DNA of 64,000 bases from Gambelia wislizenii (Eukaryota; Chordata; Lepidosauria; Squamata; Crotaphytidae): NCBI GenBank assembly GCA_030847615.1, contig JAUMIR010000003.1:282776265-282840264 (forward strand), in the 5' to 3' direction. A model generated the notes under the pieces. It searched no databases and had not been told where the DNA came from. It was given only the letters and a program-made list of their open reading frames with translations. The stretch's first letter is position 1, and each line of letters begins with the position of its first letter. The translations under genes were made by a program, and so were the position numbers. Below, in pieces: positions 1-12,359 of this stretch.

Positions 1-1265
1 GTCAGGCCACACAACAAATAAAGGAATATATTTGGGGAACTTAGAAGATTCACTTTAGTAGTAATACTACACTAGAATACAGGCGTAATCAACTGTGTGA
101 CCTCCAGATTATGTTGGAATGCAACTTCCAGCACGTCTCATATTTGCTATGTTGACTAGGGCTAATGGGAGTTGCAGTCCAGCAACATCTGAAGGGCTAC
201 AGTTGCCCACCCCTACTGTACATACTAACCTGAAAGTAAGGACTTGTCTATACGAGGCAAACAAAACAAAACAAAACAAAACCCAGAGTGCCTTGCAGTA
301 ATGGCATTTTGCAGCAGCTGTGACTTGTCTTAATGGTGTTTTTGCCCCCATAAGCTTCACATGCAAGATGGCAGCCACAAGTTATTTACTTGCATTTATA
401 CTTACCTCAATTTGCTGCCACTGAACTTTAAAAACAAAGCAAAACAATGTCCAAGGTGTGATAGAGCGATTTCTTGATTTAGCAGAAAAGCAAAAAAATC
501 CCACCCCATTTTCTCTCCTTAGCACTCACTCGCTAAGGCGAAAATCCAACATGATGGCAGTGGGTGCTTGCCTTGTTAGCAAGCCCTGCCCCCTGTGCTC
601 GCCCGGCCAATCAACTTCGCACTTCCTCTCCTATGGGAAAGCAATTCATATTGAATTGCTTGTCTGAATGAGCAGGAATGCACATTCCCCTCGCTGTTTT
701 TTTAAAAAAAACTCTGGGAAAAGCTGCGAAGGATTTTCCGGCTGAGTTTTTGATGTTTTGGGCCCCCCTCCTTCCCAATACGGCAAAACGATGTGGAATG
801 CCAGTAAGACAGGTAGGATTCTCCTTGCATTCCATGAGGAATATTTTCACCAAAAGCCAACGGGATCTTCTTCTGAGAAAATATACAGAAGAGTGCATTG
901 TCCAAGGGGCAAATGCTATGTAACACACAAATATATATCAGGGGAATTGCTAGGTAGGTAAAAGGGAGAGGCCTATGACCCAAACGTGTATAAAATTTCT
1001 GTCTGTTAAGTAATATTTCTATATGCAAACTTAGAATTACAAGAAATGTATTCAGATTTCACATTGTTATAAACCCAAACAGTTCATGTTAAGAGTGAAT
1101 CGTTTATAACAGTTGAGTAAAGAAACTGCCTCTGAGTAGCTACAAAATAAGTCTCTTTTACCACTGAGTAATTACAGCTCAATACAGAGCCACACATGTA
1201 TAAAGTAATGTCTGCCATACAGAGTAAAGCTTCAACATCCCCTTTTAAAGCAATGGCTTTAACTG
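1..1265. other. Intergenic DNA without a recognisable gene
   Basis: No reading frame here resembles a known protein, and the overlapping short open frames on both strands look random. The stretch holds an (AAAAC)n microsatellite at about 258-283. At 165-217 is a short piece of a common lizard repeat (the GGGAGTTGCAGTCCAGCAACATC type). An AT-self-complementary spot (CAATTCATATTGAATTG) lies near 645. Otherwise nothing is recognised. Confidence 0.6.
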
Positions 1266-1350
1266 TTTTATTTATTTATTTATTTATTTATTTATTGAAT
1301 TGATATGCCATCTTTCTTCCAAGATGGAATTCAAGGCAGCTTACAACAAC
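1266..1350 (-). repeat. (TTTA)n microsatellite joined to a retroposon 3' tail
   Basis: A run of TTTA units at 1266-1296 is followed by a sequence ending in AAGGCAGCTTACAACAACAACAA. Read on the minus strand this is the usual end of a lizard LINE/SINE 3' tail (GTTGTAAGCTGCCTTGAATTCC...) running into an AAAT microsatellite. The family cannot be fixed from this short tail. Confidence 0.55.
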
Positions 1351-1679
1351 AACAACGATGATGATATCCAAGATACTACCAAACCACACATAAACTCTGT
1401 CCCTTTCCACACATCAATTTCCCCTTATTTGTCCTTCTAGGTATTCTTCTGGGATTTGCAAGTTTCCTCTACTTTCTCCATGACACAGTCAAGGTCTCCT
1501 TATCTTCTCCTCCCTATAATTTAATCTATAACAAGAATTCAGGAGGATTATAAGGAAGAATCTGTTTTTGTATCTACCCTCAAGTCCATTTCATTTTAAT
1601 TCTGAAACATATCAGAGCAATATGTTCCCTTCTCTTTGCCTCCTTTTTTAAAAAAATATTTCTTAGAGTTCTAGTGTTA

Positions 1680-2210
1680 TAGTGGAAGAGCAGCTATGAA
1701 GGGACTAGACAAGATCCTCAAGTGTAAAGATACATAATTGAATACCAAAGTCAGGATTGCCCATGCCATTGTATTTCTACGTACAGCTGTGAAAGCTGGA
1801 CAATGAAGAAAGCTGATAGGAAGAGAATCAATTCATTTAAAATGTGGTGCTGGAGGAGAGTTCTGTGGATACCCTGGACTGCCTAAAAGAGACATAAATA
1901 GATCCTGGAGCAAATCAAGCCTGAACTCTCTCTAGAAGCCAAGATGACTAAACTGAGACTGTGGTACTTTAAACATATCATGAGAAGACATGACTCACAA
2001 GACCAGACAATAATGCTTGGCACAGTAAAAGGCAGTAGGAAAAGAGGAAGACCTCATTACAGATGGATAGACACAATTAAGGAAGCCCCAACCTGAGTCT
2101 GCAAGACCTAAGCAGGTCTGTTGATGACAGGGTGACTTGGAGGGCTCTCATTCACAGGGTCGCCATAAATCAAAATCAACTTGACAGTGGTTAACAACAA
2201 CAACAAATAG
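1680..2210 (+). mobile_element. BovB/RTE-type LINE, 3' end of the reverse transcriptase ORF (broken)
   Basis: Across several frames the DNA still spells the C-terminal part of a BovB/RTE polyprotein: the equivalents of WTMKKADRKRI, MWCWRRVLWIPW, LRLWYFKHIMRRHDS, MLGTVKGSRKRGRPHYRW and DLSRSVDDRVTWRALIHRVA. It ends in a CAACAACAACAA tail at about 2190-2207. Frameshifts and stops show a dead copy. A second copy of the same region lies on the minus strand at about 29195-29540. Confidence 0.8.
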
Positions 2211-3469
2211 TGCTATAATGTATCAGTGAAATAGCACTTTTGAACTACAACTCTATGACTAAATTAAAAAAAAAATCAGAGAAGAGAAAATTTGCCCTTC
2301 AAGCCATTGGATCACATCAGCAAAGTGTGTGCTCATTTAAAAAACAAACAAACACACCTTCTTGAAAGCTCTAGTGTAGATCAACAAAATAATTACAAAC
2401 AGACCCCCAAAAGAATGGAATAAATGGTCCCAGAAGCCATAAAAACCAGCAAAGCACAAGGAGCTACATTGCAAAAACTTACACTTTTTTTTAATACCAG
2501 CCTGGAAGTGCCCTAAGACTGCAATCCTATTTGCACTTTCCTGAGTTCTGAATACCAAAAGCAGTTCAGCATCATCCTATGATAGACATAACTGACAGTT
2601 ATAAAAACTACTTTGCAATTCAATGCAACTGTATATGATGGATAGAAAAAGAAGGAGAGAGTCCTGTGACACTTTTAAGACATATTTGACATAAGCTTTT
2701 ATGGAGTCCAGGCTACTTTTTCAGATGCATGGACTGAAGCCTCAGAACCTTTGGAGCTAGGACCTCAAAAGGGAAGAACCTCTTCATATAGCATATAGTC
2801 AAACTACACAGAAAATTGGTTACACAGGGAGATGTAAGAATGGTTGCTGATTTGGATGATCTTAAAAAGAAGATTGGACAGATCCATGGACAATAAAGGT
2901 ACCAGTGGCAAAAAGCCATAATAACCCTATATTATCTCTGGAATCACAGGCAATATGCACCTCTGAATACCAATCGTTGGGGAACCCTAGTAGGGAGGTG
3001 CAATTGCTCTTATGTTTTGCTTGTGGGCTTCCCAAGAATACCAGGTTAGCTGTTGTGGGCAGGGCCGCCTTGCCCATTAGTCACTTTAGGCACACTGCCT
3101 ACGGTCTACAAAAATTTTAAGGTGAAAACAGGATTAACCATTTTTTTTTTAACAGGAATTGGGATGGAAAACAAAATTTCAAAATAAAGATATTTTCTAT
3201 TTTCATCCACAAAAAAAAAGAGTACTTATGACCTAGGAAAACCTAAATGCAGCCTTGGCTGTGGGATCAGTGTACTGGATGAGATAGGCCTTTGGTCTGA
3301 TCCACCATAACTGTTCCTATATAGTTACTGTATTCTCCCTTCTGAACCCCCCGTCTTCCTTCCAGAGCCAAGTAAAAATTTTCTTGTTTTGGCAGGCCTT
3401 TGCTACTCTCTCCAATGGCTGTGTTGAAGTATATGTGTGTATTGTGTATGTATATGTGTGTACGTTTTT
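2211..3469. other. Intergenic DNA with one old repeat piece
   Basis: No gene is recognised. At about 2664-2770 lies a copy of the repeat starting GTCCTGTGACACTTTTAAGAC and running to TTCAGATGCATGGACTGAAG. The same family occurs at 4070-4560 (split by CR1) and about 35745-35815. Confidence 0.55.
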
Positions 3470-3627
3470 AAAATTTTAGCTGTTTTTAACTTTTTAAATT
3501 TTTAATTGTGTTCTGATGTTTGTATTTTGCTGATTTTAACAATGTCTTTTTGTTGTATGCTGCTTTGAGTCCCAAACTGGGAAAAAAGCAGAATAGAAAT
3601 GATGATGATGATGATGATGATGATGAG
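3470..3627 (+). repeat. LINE 3' tail with (ATG)n microsatellite
   Basis: A T-rich stretch leads into TATGCTGCTTTGAGTCCCA and a short GATG microsatellite at 3599-3626. This layout (chain end, TGCTTTGAG box, AGAATAGAAATG, microsatellite) is that of L2/CR1-type LINE 3' ends in reptiles. Family assignment is by resemblance only. Confidence 0.5.
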
Positions 3628-4069
3628 TAAATAAGCATAGCAATGCTGAAAAGAGCGGTACTGTAGTTCATTCTTCCCCTCATCAAATAAACTCTTGTTT
3701 TTATTAAATATGGTGCTTCCACTGATGGATAGCTGTGGTTGACAAACAAAAACAGCTTCAGGTTTTCTTCTTCTGCAACTTCGTAAACCCAGAAAAACAA
3801 ATCCTCTTGTTTGTTTAAATAAAAATCTGGTTCAGAATGTCTTGTACGTTCATCCTCCCATTTTGAGAATTTCCACCGCCCCCTGGATGGAAGAAAGAAG
3901 AGAAAGAAAAGCCAGGACAGAGGTGAAAAGAAGAGGAAAGGAAAAACTTGGGGCAGAAAATGGAGAGTGGAGAGAAGAAATCCTCCAAGTATCTACTTTC
4001 AGATGAAACAGAACTTCGGAGGAATTTTGTGGAGGTAGAAAGCAGAGAGACTGTACACATCTTGTGCAA

Positions 4070-4570
4070 AGGGATCCTGTAGCACCTTTGAGGCTATCTG
4101 AGAGAAAGAAGTTGGTAGCATAAGATTTCATAGACTTAAGTCTACTTCTACTACAGTACTACGTTTAACTATTTGAAGGGATGTCATACTGCAGATGGAG
4201 CAAGCTTGCTTTCTGCTGCTCCATAGACTGGGATACAGAGCAGTGGATTCAAACTACAAGAAAAGAGATTCCACCTAAACATTAGGAAGAACTTACTGAC
4301 TGTAAGAGCTGTTCGGACATGGAACACACTGCCTCAGAGTGTGGTGGAGTCTCCTTCTTTGGAGGTTTTTAAACAGAGGCTGGATGTCCATCTGTCGGGA
4401 ACGATTTAATTGTTTATTCCTGCATGGCAGGGGGTTGGACTGGATGGCCCTTGAGGTCTCTTCCAACTCTATGATTCTAGGATCCTCAGATGCATGGAGT
4501 GAAGTGCCTAGGAACAGATCTTCATGGCAGGCTGTATGTGTGAGTAGCCATAGAAATGCAAAACCAGTGG
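4070..4570 (+). repeat. Interspersed repeat (GATCCTGTAGCACCTTTGAG family) split by CR1
   Basis: The left part (about 4070-4150) runs GGATCCTGTAGCACCTTTGAG to GACTTAAGTCTACTTC. The right part resumes at about 4483 with CCTCAGATGCATGGAGTGAAG. The two halves join sensibly if the CR1 between them is removed, as the uninterrupted relative at 2664-2770 shows. The repeat is therefore older than the CR1. Confidence 0.6.
4165..4482 (+). mobile_element. CR1 LINE, 3' end
   Basis: This is a typical amniote CR1 3' terminus: GATTCCACCTAAACATTAGGAAGAAC, then TCAGAGTGTGGTGGAGTCTCC, TGGACTGGATGGCCCTTGAG and the end CTCTATGATTCTA. It is 5'-truncated and encodes only the tail of ORF2. It is nested in the repeat at 4070-4570. 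Three other longer CR1 pieces and one short tail occur in the window. Confidence 0.9.
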
Positions 4571-6339
4571 GTATGGTGATGAGGTGACAAATTCAGTTGT
4601 AACAATGGTCATTGAAGGACAAAGACAGGATAAAAGATGTTTCCTAAAACCAGGGTGAGTAGATAATCCTATGAATGGTGGAGGGAGTTAATTAAAGTAC
4701 AAGCTAATTAAAGTACAAATCCTAGGATTTCTTAGGATGACAGTTAAAGTGATATCAGACTGATACAACAGTGTAGTTCTAATTCATCTTAAGTGAAATA
4801 TCAGTGTTACACATGGAGCTCTTTCTTCAGGCATTTGTTACAAGAAAAATCCAAACTGTTTCCCACTCAGGACCCAAATACCATATTTGATTGTTGCAAG
4901 AATCCTACGGTGTCATTGGTTAGGACCCTTTACTTGTGGTCACTCCTACCCTATATAATCACATATTTCCTGTTCCCTCTCATACATGTTTTGCTAATAA
5001 TTCCTTTCTCCCAGTGATCCTTGAAGCATACCACATTTCTAACTAGAACACTGCACACCTTCTGTGGCACGAATTGCCTGAGCTGCAAAACTCTTAGCAA
5101 TCTGCCAGACAAAAGCCAAGGTTTCCCAGCTTCGTGACCTTCATTGGCTTCATGTGCTTTGCCTTAATTTTAGCCCCGCCCCCATTTTCTACATATCCAT
5201 CCTGTAGACACCACTTCCTATTTTATCCATATTTTGATCCTTGTATCGCAAAGCTCTTGTCAAGCCAACATCTGTTCTAATCTATACCATTTTAGTCATT
5301 TTAACAAATATATATTTCAAATTGCTACAAATACTGAGCTCCCTGCCTCATCTTCGGACATGAATAGATCCAAATTTGGCAAAGTCTCTTGTATCTTACT
5401 CATACTGTGACATTAGAAATGTTGCACTATTCATATCACTGGACATTTTTCTATCCTACTGAAAATTCCAAAGTATTGTGAGGCATTAAAATATTCCATA
5501 CCTAAGTGAGGGTTTGTATTTGCTGAATAAAGTGTATTTAATATAGCCAGACACCCAGAGCTCAAAAACACACTTTCACATGAGGTGAATTTTTTAAAAA
5601 TAAAATCAAATAAAATATTTTAAAAAAACAGTGCTAATATTATGGAACACTACTGAAATCCAATATCTTGTACTTTTCTGACCCAGCACAAGAGGTGCTG
5701 GGTGGAAAATATCCTGATGCTATATTTTTCTGTGACACATCTTCAAGAAAATATACATCATTGCCCAATATGTTATGCTGGCTGGGGGAAAGTACCCTAA
5801 TGGGGAAAAGTTAATAGATCTGTTGTGACATTCCCTACCACCCCAAGCAATTTTTTGTTTATATAAAGCAAAATGTAAACAGCAAATGGCTGCACTTGTG
5901 TGCAGGTAACAATGTCTTGGACTGGTGGATATATTTTTGTGTAAAGTCTGCAATAAACTCTACATAGGAGGGATCAAAATGTCTCCACAAGGTGCCTTAA
6001 AAGAACAGCTACCTTCATGCTACACCCCCTACTGGTCTGCTAAGGAAGAAAGTTTTAAGGTCTCCTTAGGGCTCAGAAGGAAGAGACAGATTTGGGCTCC
6101 TGCAGATGATGTCATCAGGACACCTCAGAAGATCTCAAGAGATCCAGGACACAGCTCAGATTATTTGGGGCAAAGGTTATTTGGATCCATTCCTAGCAAT
6201 GTCACTGACATATATTTAAAATCCACTTCTTATTTTAAAAGAAACAATTTCAAATGGGAGCAATTTTCAGCAATATATAGGGAAAGAGTCCTTAACACTT
6301 TAACTATCCACCATTTTCATTGAAAATCCTCCCTAATTA
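4571..6339. other. Intergenic DNA, no gene seen
   Basis: No open frame here has recognisable protein similarity, including the 132-codon frame at 5925-6323. The base composition is uniform and AT-rich. No repeat is confidently named, apart from AT-rich patches near 5590-5630. Confidence 0.5.
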
Positions 6340-6600
6340 GTTAAGGTTTTATCAGATGTGGCAAAAATCACACAATTATGATATTACAGTAGCATGAATG
6401 GTTCCTGCTATCGCACGACATTGTTGTGTTCGTGTGGTCAATCTGTGCTCCAGCTGCGAGTAAGGTGTTGCTTTTCATTGATGGGACAAGTCATCAATAG
6501 CCCTCAACATCGTTCTTTTCGTGATATTGAAGAGTGTGTGAAAACACATCCTGCTGTAATCGCAAGACTACATCATGAATGGTCCTCAATTTTTTACTAA
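6340..6600 (-). mobile_element. Fragment of a non-autonomous DNA transposon (GACTTTATCAGA family)
   Basis: Starting at GGTTTTATCAGATGTGG, this segment is collinear with the reverse complement of about 24660-24894. Shared landmarks include GTAGCATGAATGGTTCC, GTGCTCCAGC, GACAAGTCATCAATAG and GAAGAGTGTGTGAAAACACATCC. The opposite end is missing, so it is a one-ended fragment of that 615-bp element. No transposase is encoded. Confidence 0.65.
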
Positions 6601-7350
6601 TGAAGAACTTTCGTTAGTAAAAGATAGTGGGAGGGAAATGGAAGCAGCATGGAGGGAAGATGATAGGAGATCGGAAGAAGGAAGGGGGCATGCAAAACGG
6701 GGCGCTGCAACCGGAACAGCCCCATTTCTGTCCCACTGTCCCTGAGGATTACTTTCCCCATGTGAAAATCTTCTATGTTTCTGCTTTCCTCATTTGCAGA
6801 GTTACAGCATTTTTAGATGCTAGTCTGATAAAGTCCACAAAATAAACCAACCTGGGGAGCTGGTATAAAAATTCTCTGATTGTACTAGGAGCTGCCAGAA
6901 AATGTTCTGACATAAACAAAACTTGTATGGATCTCCAAAATAGAATCTGAAAGAACAGGAGCAAAATCTGGACTTTCTGGTCTTTTTCAGTCAGTCTGGA
7001 TGCACCCCACTATAAAATCAGAAAGAACAGGAACAAAATTTGGGATTATTCAATCTGTATGGATGTGCCTTTAGTCACTTTCCCTCTTGTGAGATCCCAG
7101 AGCTGGGTTTTGGTTTTTGCCTGAATAGGTACCATCCCATTCCCTGATATTTGTTTCCAAAAGCAAGAGAGCACAATATGTGAGATGTCAAGAGTGAAGA
7201 GCTAAACAGACAAATACAAGTTACATACAAATATTTATATAACACAGTCCCGACAGATTTTTTGTCAAAAAAATTAAAGCAGCTTTTGGAGGGAGTACTT
7301 TTTAGCTAAGAAGCAGCACTGAGGAGGGGATGCTTACTCCTTTCCCTAGC
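6601..7350. other. Intergenic DNA, no gene seen
   Basis: There are only short random open frames on both strands and no recognised repeat or RNA. Confidence 0.45.
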
Positions 7351-7902
7351 TGTATCCACATTGCAATTACAGCAATTTTATCCCACTTTAACTATCATGG
7401 CTCCATCCTCTGGGAATGATGGGGTTTGTAGTTCAAAGTGCTCAAAATTCTCTGCTGGACAGAGCTCTAGTCTACATTACCCTGAACTAGACCACTACAG
7501 GTCTCTGATGGAAAATTCTAAGAGCCTCACCGCACTCCAATGAAAAGTAGCAAAAAAGCAGGAATGTTCTGTCTTTCCTGCTGCCTTCCCACATGGATTT
7601 GTTGTTTTATCATTCCAGTCCTGTAAGGGACCGAGGTAAAACTGTGCCTTTTTGCTAACCAGAAAACCCATTTTCAAAAAGGTGCAGTTTTAGCTCCGTC
7701 TCCCATGGGAATGGAGCAAAAGAACCACAGAAGGATGCTGGCGTCATGCGGGAAGGCAGCAGGAATGTTCCTGCTGCTTTGCTGCTTTTCCTTGGAGTGC
7801 GGTAAGGCTCTATGTCCCTCACCAAACCACAAATCCCATGGTTCCATAGGATGGAGCCATGACAAATGGTATTAAATTGTTATAACTGTAGTATAGATAC
7901 AC
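7351..7902. mobile_element. Palindromic hAT-like MITE hosting a second MITE
   Basis: The left arm begins TGTATCCACATTGCAATTACAGC and passes CTTTAACTATCATGGCTCCATCC. The right arm mirrors it from GGATGGAGCCATGACAAATGG to AACTGTAGTATAGATACA. Elements with these arms and a central loop that includes GGGATTTGTAGTT are very common in squamates. The loop holds the separate inverted-repeat element at 7521-7810. Confidence 0.7.
7521..7810. mobile_element. Inverted-repeat MITE, CCTTACCGCACTCCAAGGAAAA type (copy 1)
   Basis: The ends are AGAGCCTCACCGCACTCCAA and its mirror TTGGAGTGCGGTAAGGCTCT. The arms continue inward (GCAGGAATGTTCTGTC opposite CAGCAGGAATGTTCC; TTTTTGCTAACC near the centre), so almost the whole 290 bp could fold on itself. 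It has no coding capacity. A second copy lies at 14732-15031. No clear target-site duplication could be read. Confidence 0.7.
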
Positions 7903-7904
7903 CC

Positions 7905-8030
7905 CCATGGGGAGCCTTTCACACTACAGAATTATAGCACTATTATTCCACTTTAAATTGCCATGGTTCCCTCCAACGGCATCCTGGGATTTGAAGATTA
8001 GGAAGGGTCATTTAAAATTCTCAGCCCAAA
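7905..8030 (+). repeat. Half of a hAT-like MITE
   Basis: TTTCACACTACAGAATTATAGC, CTATTATTCCACTTTAAATTGCC and CATCCTGGGATTTGAAG match the left half of the elements at 14557-14730 and 37839-38064. The mirror half is absent. Confidence 0.6.
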
Positions 8031-9714
8031 CACTCTAATCACACCAGATTACTTGTCCACGATACCATAAAATGGGCAGATTGATAGGAACTTCCCAGAA
8101 TTTACCAGTGTCAGCTCCCTAACACATGGCCTGTTGGCCCACACTGGATCTCATTACTTTCTCCAAAGAAACCTGTCGCTTCATAATTAAACCTATGTGA
8201 CCAGATTAGGTGGTTAATGTCTTGAATCTGGTCCTTTCTGCGCACTAATCCACAGAAGTATTTCAGCACTTGAAATTATGAAAGGAAATCAAGTTGCTAA
8301 AACTGTCCAGCTTTGCATATCAACCAAGACACTCCCATTATGTAGGACACATGTCTTTACTTGTCTGCATTGCCAGACACCCTTTCCCTGCTTGGAAATC
8401 TGTGTCCCTTCCCCTATGTAAACCTGCCTTCCCAGCAGCTTATAGGTTCCTTCCCTTCTGCGGTCACAGCATATGGCTGGCTGCTCATGCATACATGATA
8501 AGTCCCTCCCAATCCGACAGCTACAGTGTGATGCTGCTCCCTAACTCAAGACTTCAGGCTTCTTCCCAGCCAAGCTGACAGTGTGAGCCTGACTCACAGC
8601 ATCTAGGTTACAGGCTCCCTCCTTCACAGTGCTTGGTGAGTTTGCATGTTTATTCCTGTTTGCTTGTCTGACTTTTTGTTACAAGAGGTGAGCTCTTGCC
8701 ACTGCTTAAAAATTGACTGTTGGTCATAAATGTACATTTTCCCCTTCTGTGCCATTATACCTGAAGAATGCCTGGCATCTATCTGATCTGCTGCCTTCCT
8801 CTCCCTCTACAGTTTTTATATTATAAAATAAATGTTTCACCTGAAGAGGAAGGACATTTGTTTCAAAGAACTGGAATGCTGGAAACAAGTAGATAAGAAG
8901 TTTTAACTTTTTTTTTTTTAATAGACGCTTTAAAATGTGAACACAATTCACAGGTACATACAGTTTTCACAACAGTGACAGTTTGGATACTGATCATCAT
9001 CTCCATGTTTTGTCGATATGAAAATAACCTTGCTATAAAAGAACTTCTACAGCTAGAAGCTCTACATAGGAGTCAGAATTACACAGGCAAACATTTTTAA
9101 GAGTAATTCAAATCAGTACAATAATTCCTCTCAAATTTGCTCTATACCTGTTTGGAAATAAATGGTGTTTTAAAAGAAGAAATTAAAAAGGGAAGATTAA
9201 TCTTAACAATATTTTAATCTTTTCATCTAGCTTTAGAGATAGGTGTGTGCTTCTATATATCAGTTGGGACAAAGGTATTTTTCATTTGGTATACTGAAGA
9301 TATGGGGATATCACAACAAAGTTCACTGTCATGCCTTCTGATTGTTGGAAAGCTGTTCATTGCAGTTAATTTCTATGACAGTGGATTGCTTCCATGAGAG
9401 TATACAGTTTTAAAATAACAGTAGAGTCTGATGTTACAATTATCAAGCCTTAAGTAGGGGTGATTATAAGGGCAGCAGACAATGGATCCAGTTAGATGTG
9501 GAAGCAGTATGAATATCTGGTTAGCTGTTGGTGGAAATGCTATATATTCTAAACTGATGCCGATGGTGTCCTTAGAATGCAATAAAATGTGCATTTTGTT
9601 TCATGCATTCCTTCTTGCTGTCTCCATATTCTCCCTTTCTACTGTGAAGGAAAAATATTCATAATTTAATGCAACTTAAACAAAACATCCATTCAAGTAA
9701 CATGCAGCATTTTA
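8031..9714. other. Intergenic DNA upstream of KCNE1, no gene seen
   Basis: No protein-coding exon is recognised. The part from about 8340 to 8660 is somewhat richer in C and G than its surroundings and ends in a good splice-donor match (CTTG then GTGAGT, GT at 8636-8637). A non-coding KCNE1 leader exon is conceivable there but unproven. Confidence 0.4.
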
Positions 9715-9715
9715 T

Positions 9716-9935
9716 CCATTATGTGGCAGAGTGGTTTGAGTGTTGGACTAGGACTCTGGAAACCAGGGTTCAAATCCCCATTCAGCCATGAAAACCCATG
9801 AGGTGACCTTGGGCAAGTCACACACTCTCAGCCCTCAGAAAACCCTGCAATAGGTTCGCCTTAGGGTCACCATAAGTCAAAAACTATTGAAGGCACATAG
9901 CAATAGCAACAACAACAACAACAACAACAATCCAT
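9716..9935 (+). mobile_element. tRNA-derived SINE, near full length
   Basis: The head carries an A-box-like stretch (GTGGCAGAGTGGTTTGAGTG) and a B box (GGTTCAAATCC at about 9768-9778), the internal RNA polymerase III promoter of a tRNA. The body follows (CACCTTGGGCAAGTCACAC-like, then GGTTCGCCTTAGGGTCACC, then ATAAGTCAAAAACTATTGAAGG) and a CAACAACAA tail at 9904-9930. The order and tail match the abundant tRNA SINEs of iguanian lizards. Related copies lie at 12360, 30145, 35047 and 45352/49021. Confidence 0.85.
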
Positions 9936-12359
9936 GATTTAAATGCATGAACAGAGTATATGATGTGACCCTGAGCCCTGAATGGAAAGGCACTCCAGTG
10001 TATATAGGAAACATATTTTGCAATGTTGTGGAAATTAACCCAATTATTCAACCACATTACCTCAACACAGAAAACTATTGACTAAAAACTATACACCCAG
10101 TCTACCTGTAGCAAACAAAGCTCTCAATCATTATGCTTCCCACCCTAACCTGAAATATGCAGTTCTTTGGACTTAGAGAGGCTAGAGTTGACAGACTGTA
10201 ATTTTTAAACCATCAATGGGAAACATACAACTCCACAAAGGCTGTTGCACTGCAGTTACCATCAATCCTACTGGTGGCATTCTGGCTGATGGGAACTGCA
10301 GCCCAACAACATCTAGAGGACAAAACCATCTCTACCTCTGTTTTAAACAATAAGGTAAGGGACATAATCTTGTCACAATTTTGTCACAATCTCTCCCTTC
10401 TTTGTTTTCTCTCCCCCACCCCTTCTCCCTCCCTCCTTCCCCCATATCTGCCAATTGAGGATAAAGTGTCTGGCCCTAACATCTGATCAGATTTATGAAC
10501 ATTTTAGTCCTTCAACAATCACCCAGTTTTGAATCATCTAAGTCTGAAGAAGAGCTCTAGAAACCCAAAATCTCACCTTGTTTGTGACATATCAGTGAAC
10601 CAATGTAAGGATTACTCAAGCCTCAATTTTGTACACATGTCAGCAATAGATGAGCAATTACATCTGCTCCCCATAAGCATACATGACAATTGTGATGGAA
10701 TGGACCTGGGGAACATCTTCCTATTTAGAGTTTCCACTTCCTTTATGAATATTCTACAGGTGTACAGGACATGCATAAGCAGTGGTGGAACTAGGATTGA
10801 GGAAACTCTTGACAGGCCCCCGTGGGCATGGTTGCAGCCACCATTTTGTTTTTCCAGTGCAGAATACCTCCTGGTGTACTGGCAGGGGTGGGGTGGGGAA
10901 GAGGCATACATCAGAACACATGGAGATGCTCAGTTGCTGCCACCATGTTGTAGTAGACCCCAGGCACTAGTACAAGTGAAACACTGGACTATTGCATTAA
11001 AAAAAAATACTAAGACAGCAGCTGATGGCAGGACCAGAAGCCTAGTCAGGTGTCACTATTGGCAGGGAGTCCCAGCAGTAACCCAAGGATGCCAGGTAGT
11101 GACACCGGACCTGTGTACAGGGTCTCCCCAAGATAAGATACTCTACAGTACTTCGGTTCCCAGCTGAGTGGAGACCCTATACACGTACTTCTTGTATGAG
11201 CATAGACCAACATGCACATGTCACACCAAAATCACATATGTCAGCTGTCACACCAAATGTGTAGATACAAGGGGTGAGAGTGGTGGGATACATGAGATCA
11301 CAGTTGAGGCCAGCAAATACAATCCCCAGCTCCACTCCCATCAAGAACATATACATATAGGAACAGTACCCACTGGATAACTCTGTGACAACTCTAGAAT
11401 TTTACCTACAGTAGAGGTATATGCACTACGCACTTCAGCCCTGGAAGAGACTGAGCTGAGCTTCATAGCAAGTGTTCCATGAATGTGCTGCATTGTTCTT
11501 ACAATGTATTCTGCAAACACTGAGCAATTCTGCTTAATTGTTTTTGTTTATTGCCATGGGGAGAGAGTTTTTGCAGAGTTCAGAATATTTAGATTAGAGG
11601 CCAAGGAAGAGATGTATAGGGAAGCAATTGTGGATACAGTATGGGTACTCAGGATCTCTTGGAAGGATCTGAGAGATTCCAGAGGAATCCCCTCCCCAGT
11701 TCCTGGAAGACTTACTATAGTATGTGATATTGCAGTTCTTCAGATGTTTGACTCCCCCCCCCCTCAAATTTCAGAAGGATAAGTCATGCAGGAAGTTTAC
11801 CATGGTAAATCTCATGAAGCTCACAGAGTTTCCAAGTGGCATGCAAGGCTTGCAAATATTTGGCTCCAATGGTTGCAAGGCATGCAGGCTCATCCAGAGA
11901 TTCCTTACATGGTTAATCAGCTGATGCTCTAAATCAGAAGGTGGCAACACATGGCCTGCAGCAAAGCTGTCATATGGAAACAAGATTCATGGAACCAACA
12001 TGCTGCTTTTTAAAAGGAAAATCACATTCCTGGAAGCTTCCCAAGAGCCTTGTTTATATATCAAAAGTTATTTTGTATGACCCCAGAGCATGTTGTTTAT
12101 ATATTATATATTAAAAAGTGGGGATTTAGTCACTGCTATGAATGAAAAAACATTAAGCAATGGCAGCAAGTATGGGATGAATTCCAGGTGGTCCAATGTG
12201 GGTCTCCCAAGTGATGTCCACTCCTAAATGAAATCTAAGATCCTCACAATTTAGACCAAGTCACCAAAAAGTTTCAAATTTGCCCAGTAGAACTGCTAAC
12301 ATTGGCCACTATCCAAAAGAGTCATTCCTCTACCACAAATAACACTGTATTTGAGGAAC
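9936..12359. other. Intergenic DNA upstream of KCNE1
   Basis: A repeat piece at about 10235-10330 carries the GGGAACTGCAGCCCAACAAC type also seen at 165-217. A possible old element at about 10775-11165 starts GCAGTGGTGGAACTAGGATTG and ends in GTAGTGACACCGGACC. The 212-codon frame at 10529-11167 shows no known domain and is treated as chance. No KCNE1 leader exon could be identified. Confidence 0.45.

Noticed and set aside
5925..6323. 132-codon open frame on the + strand
   Set aside because: No recognisable motif, and no splice or start context. It is likely chance in AT-rich DNA.
9721..9790. tRNA gene
   Set aside because: A and B boxes are present, but the cloverleaf is not intact and the sequence runs into a SINE body with a CAA tail.
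10529..11167. 212-codon open frame on the + strand
   Set aside because: There is no recognisable domain, it has many cysteines and tryptophans typical of random translation, it overlaps a repeat-like segment, and a long frame also exists on the other strand.
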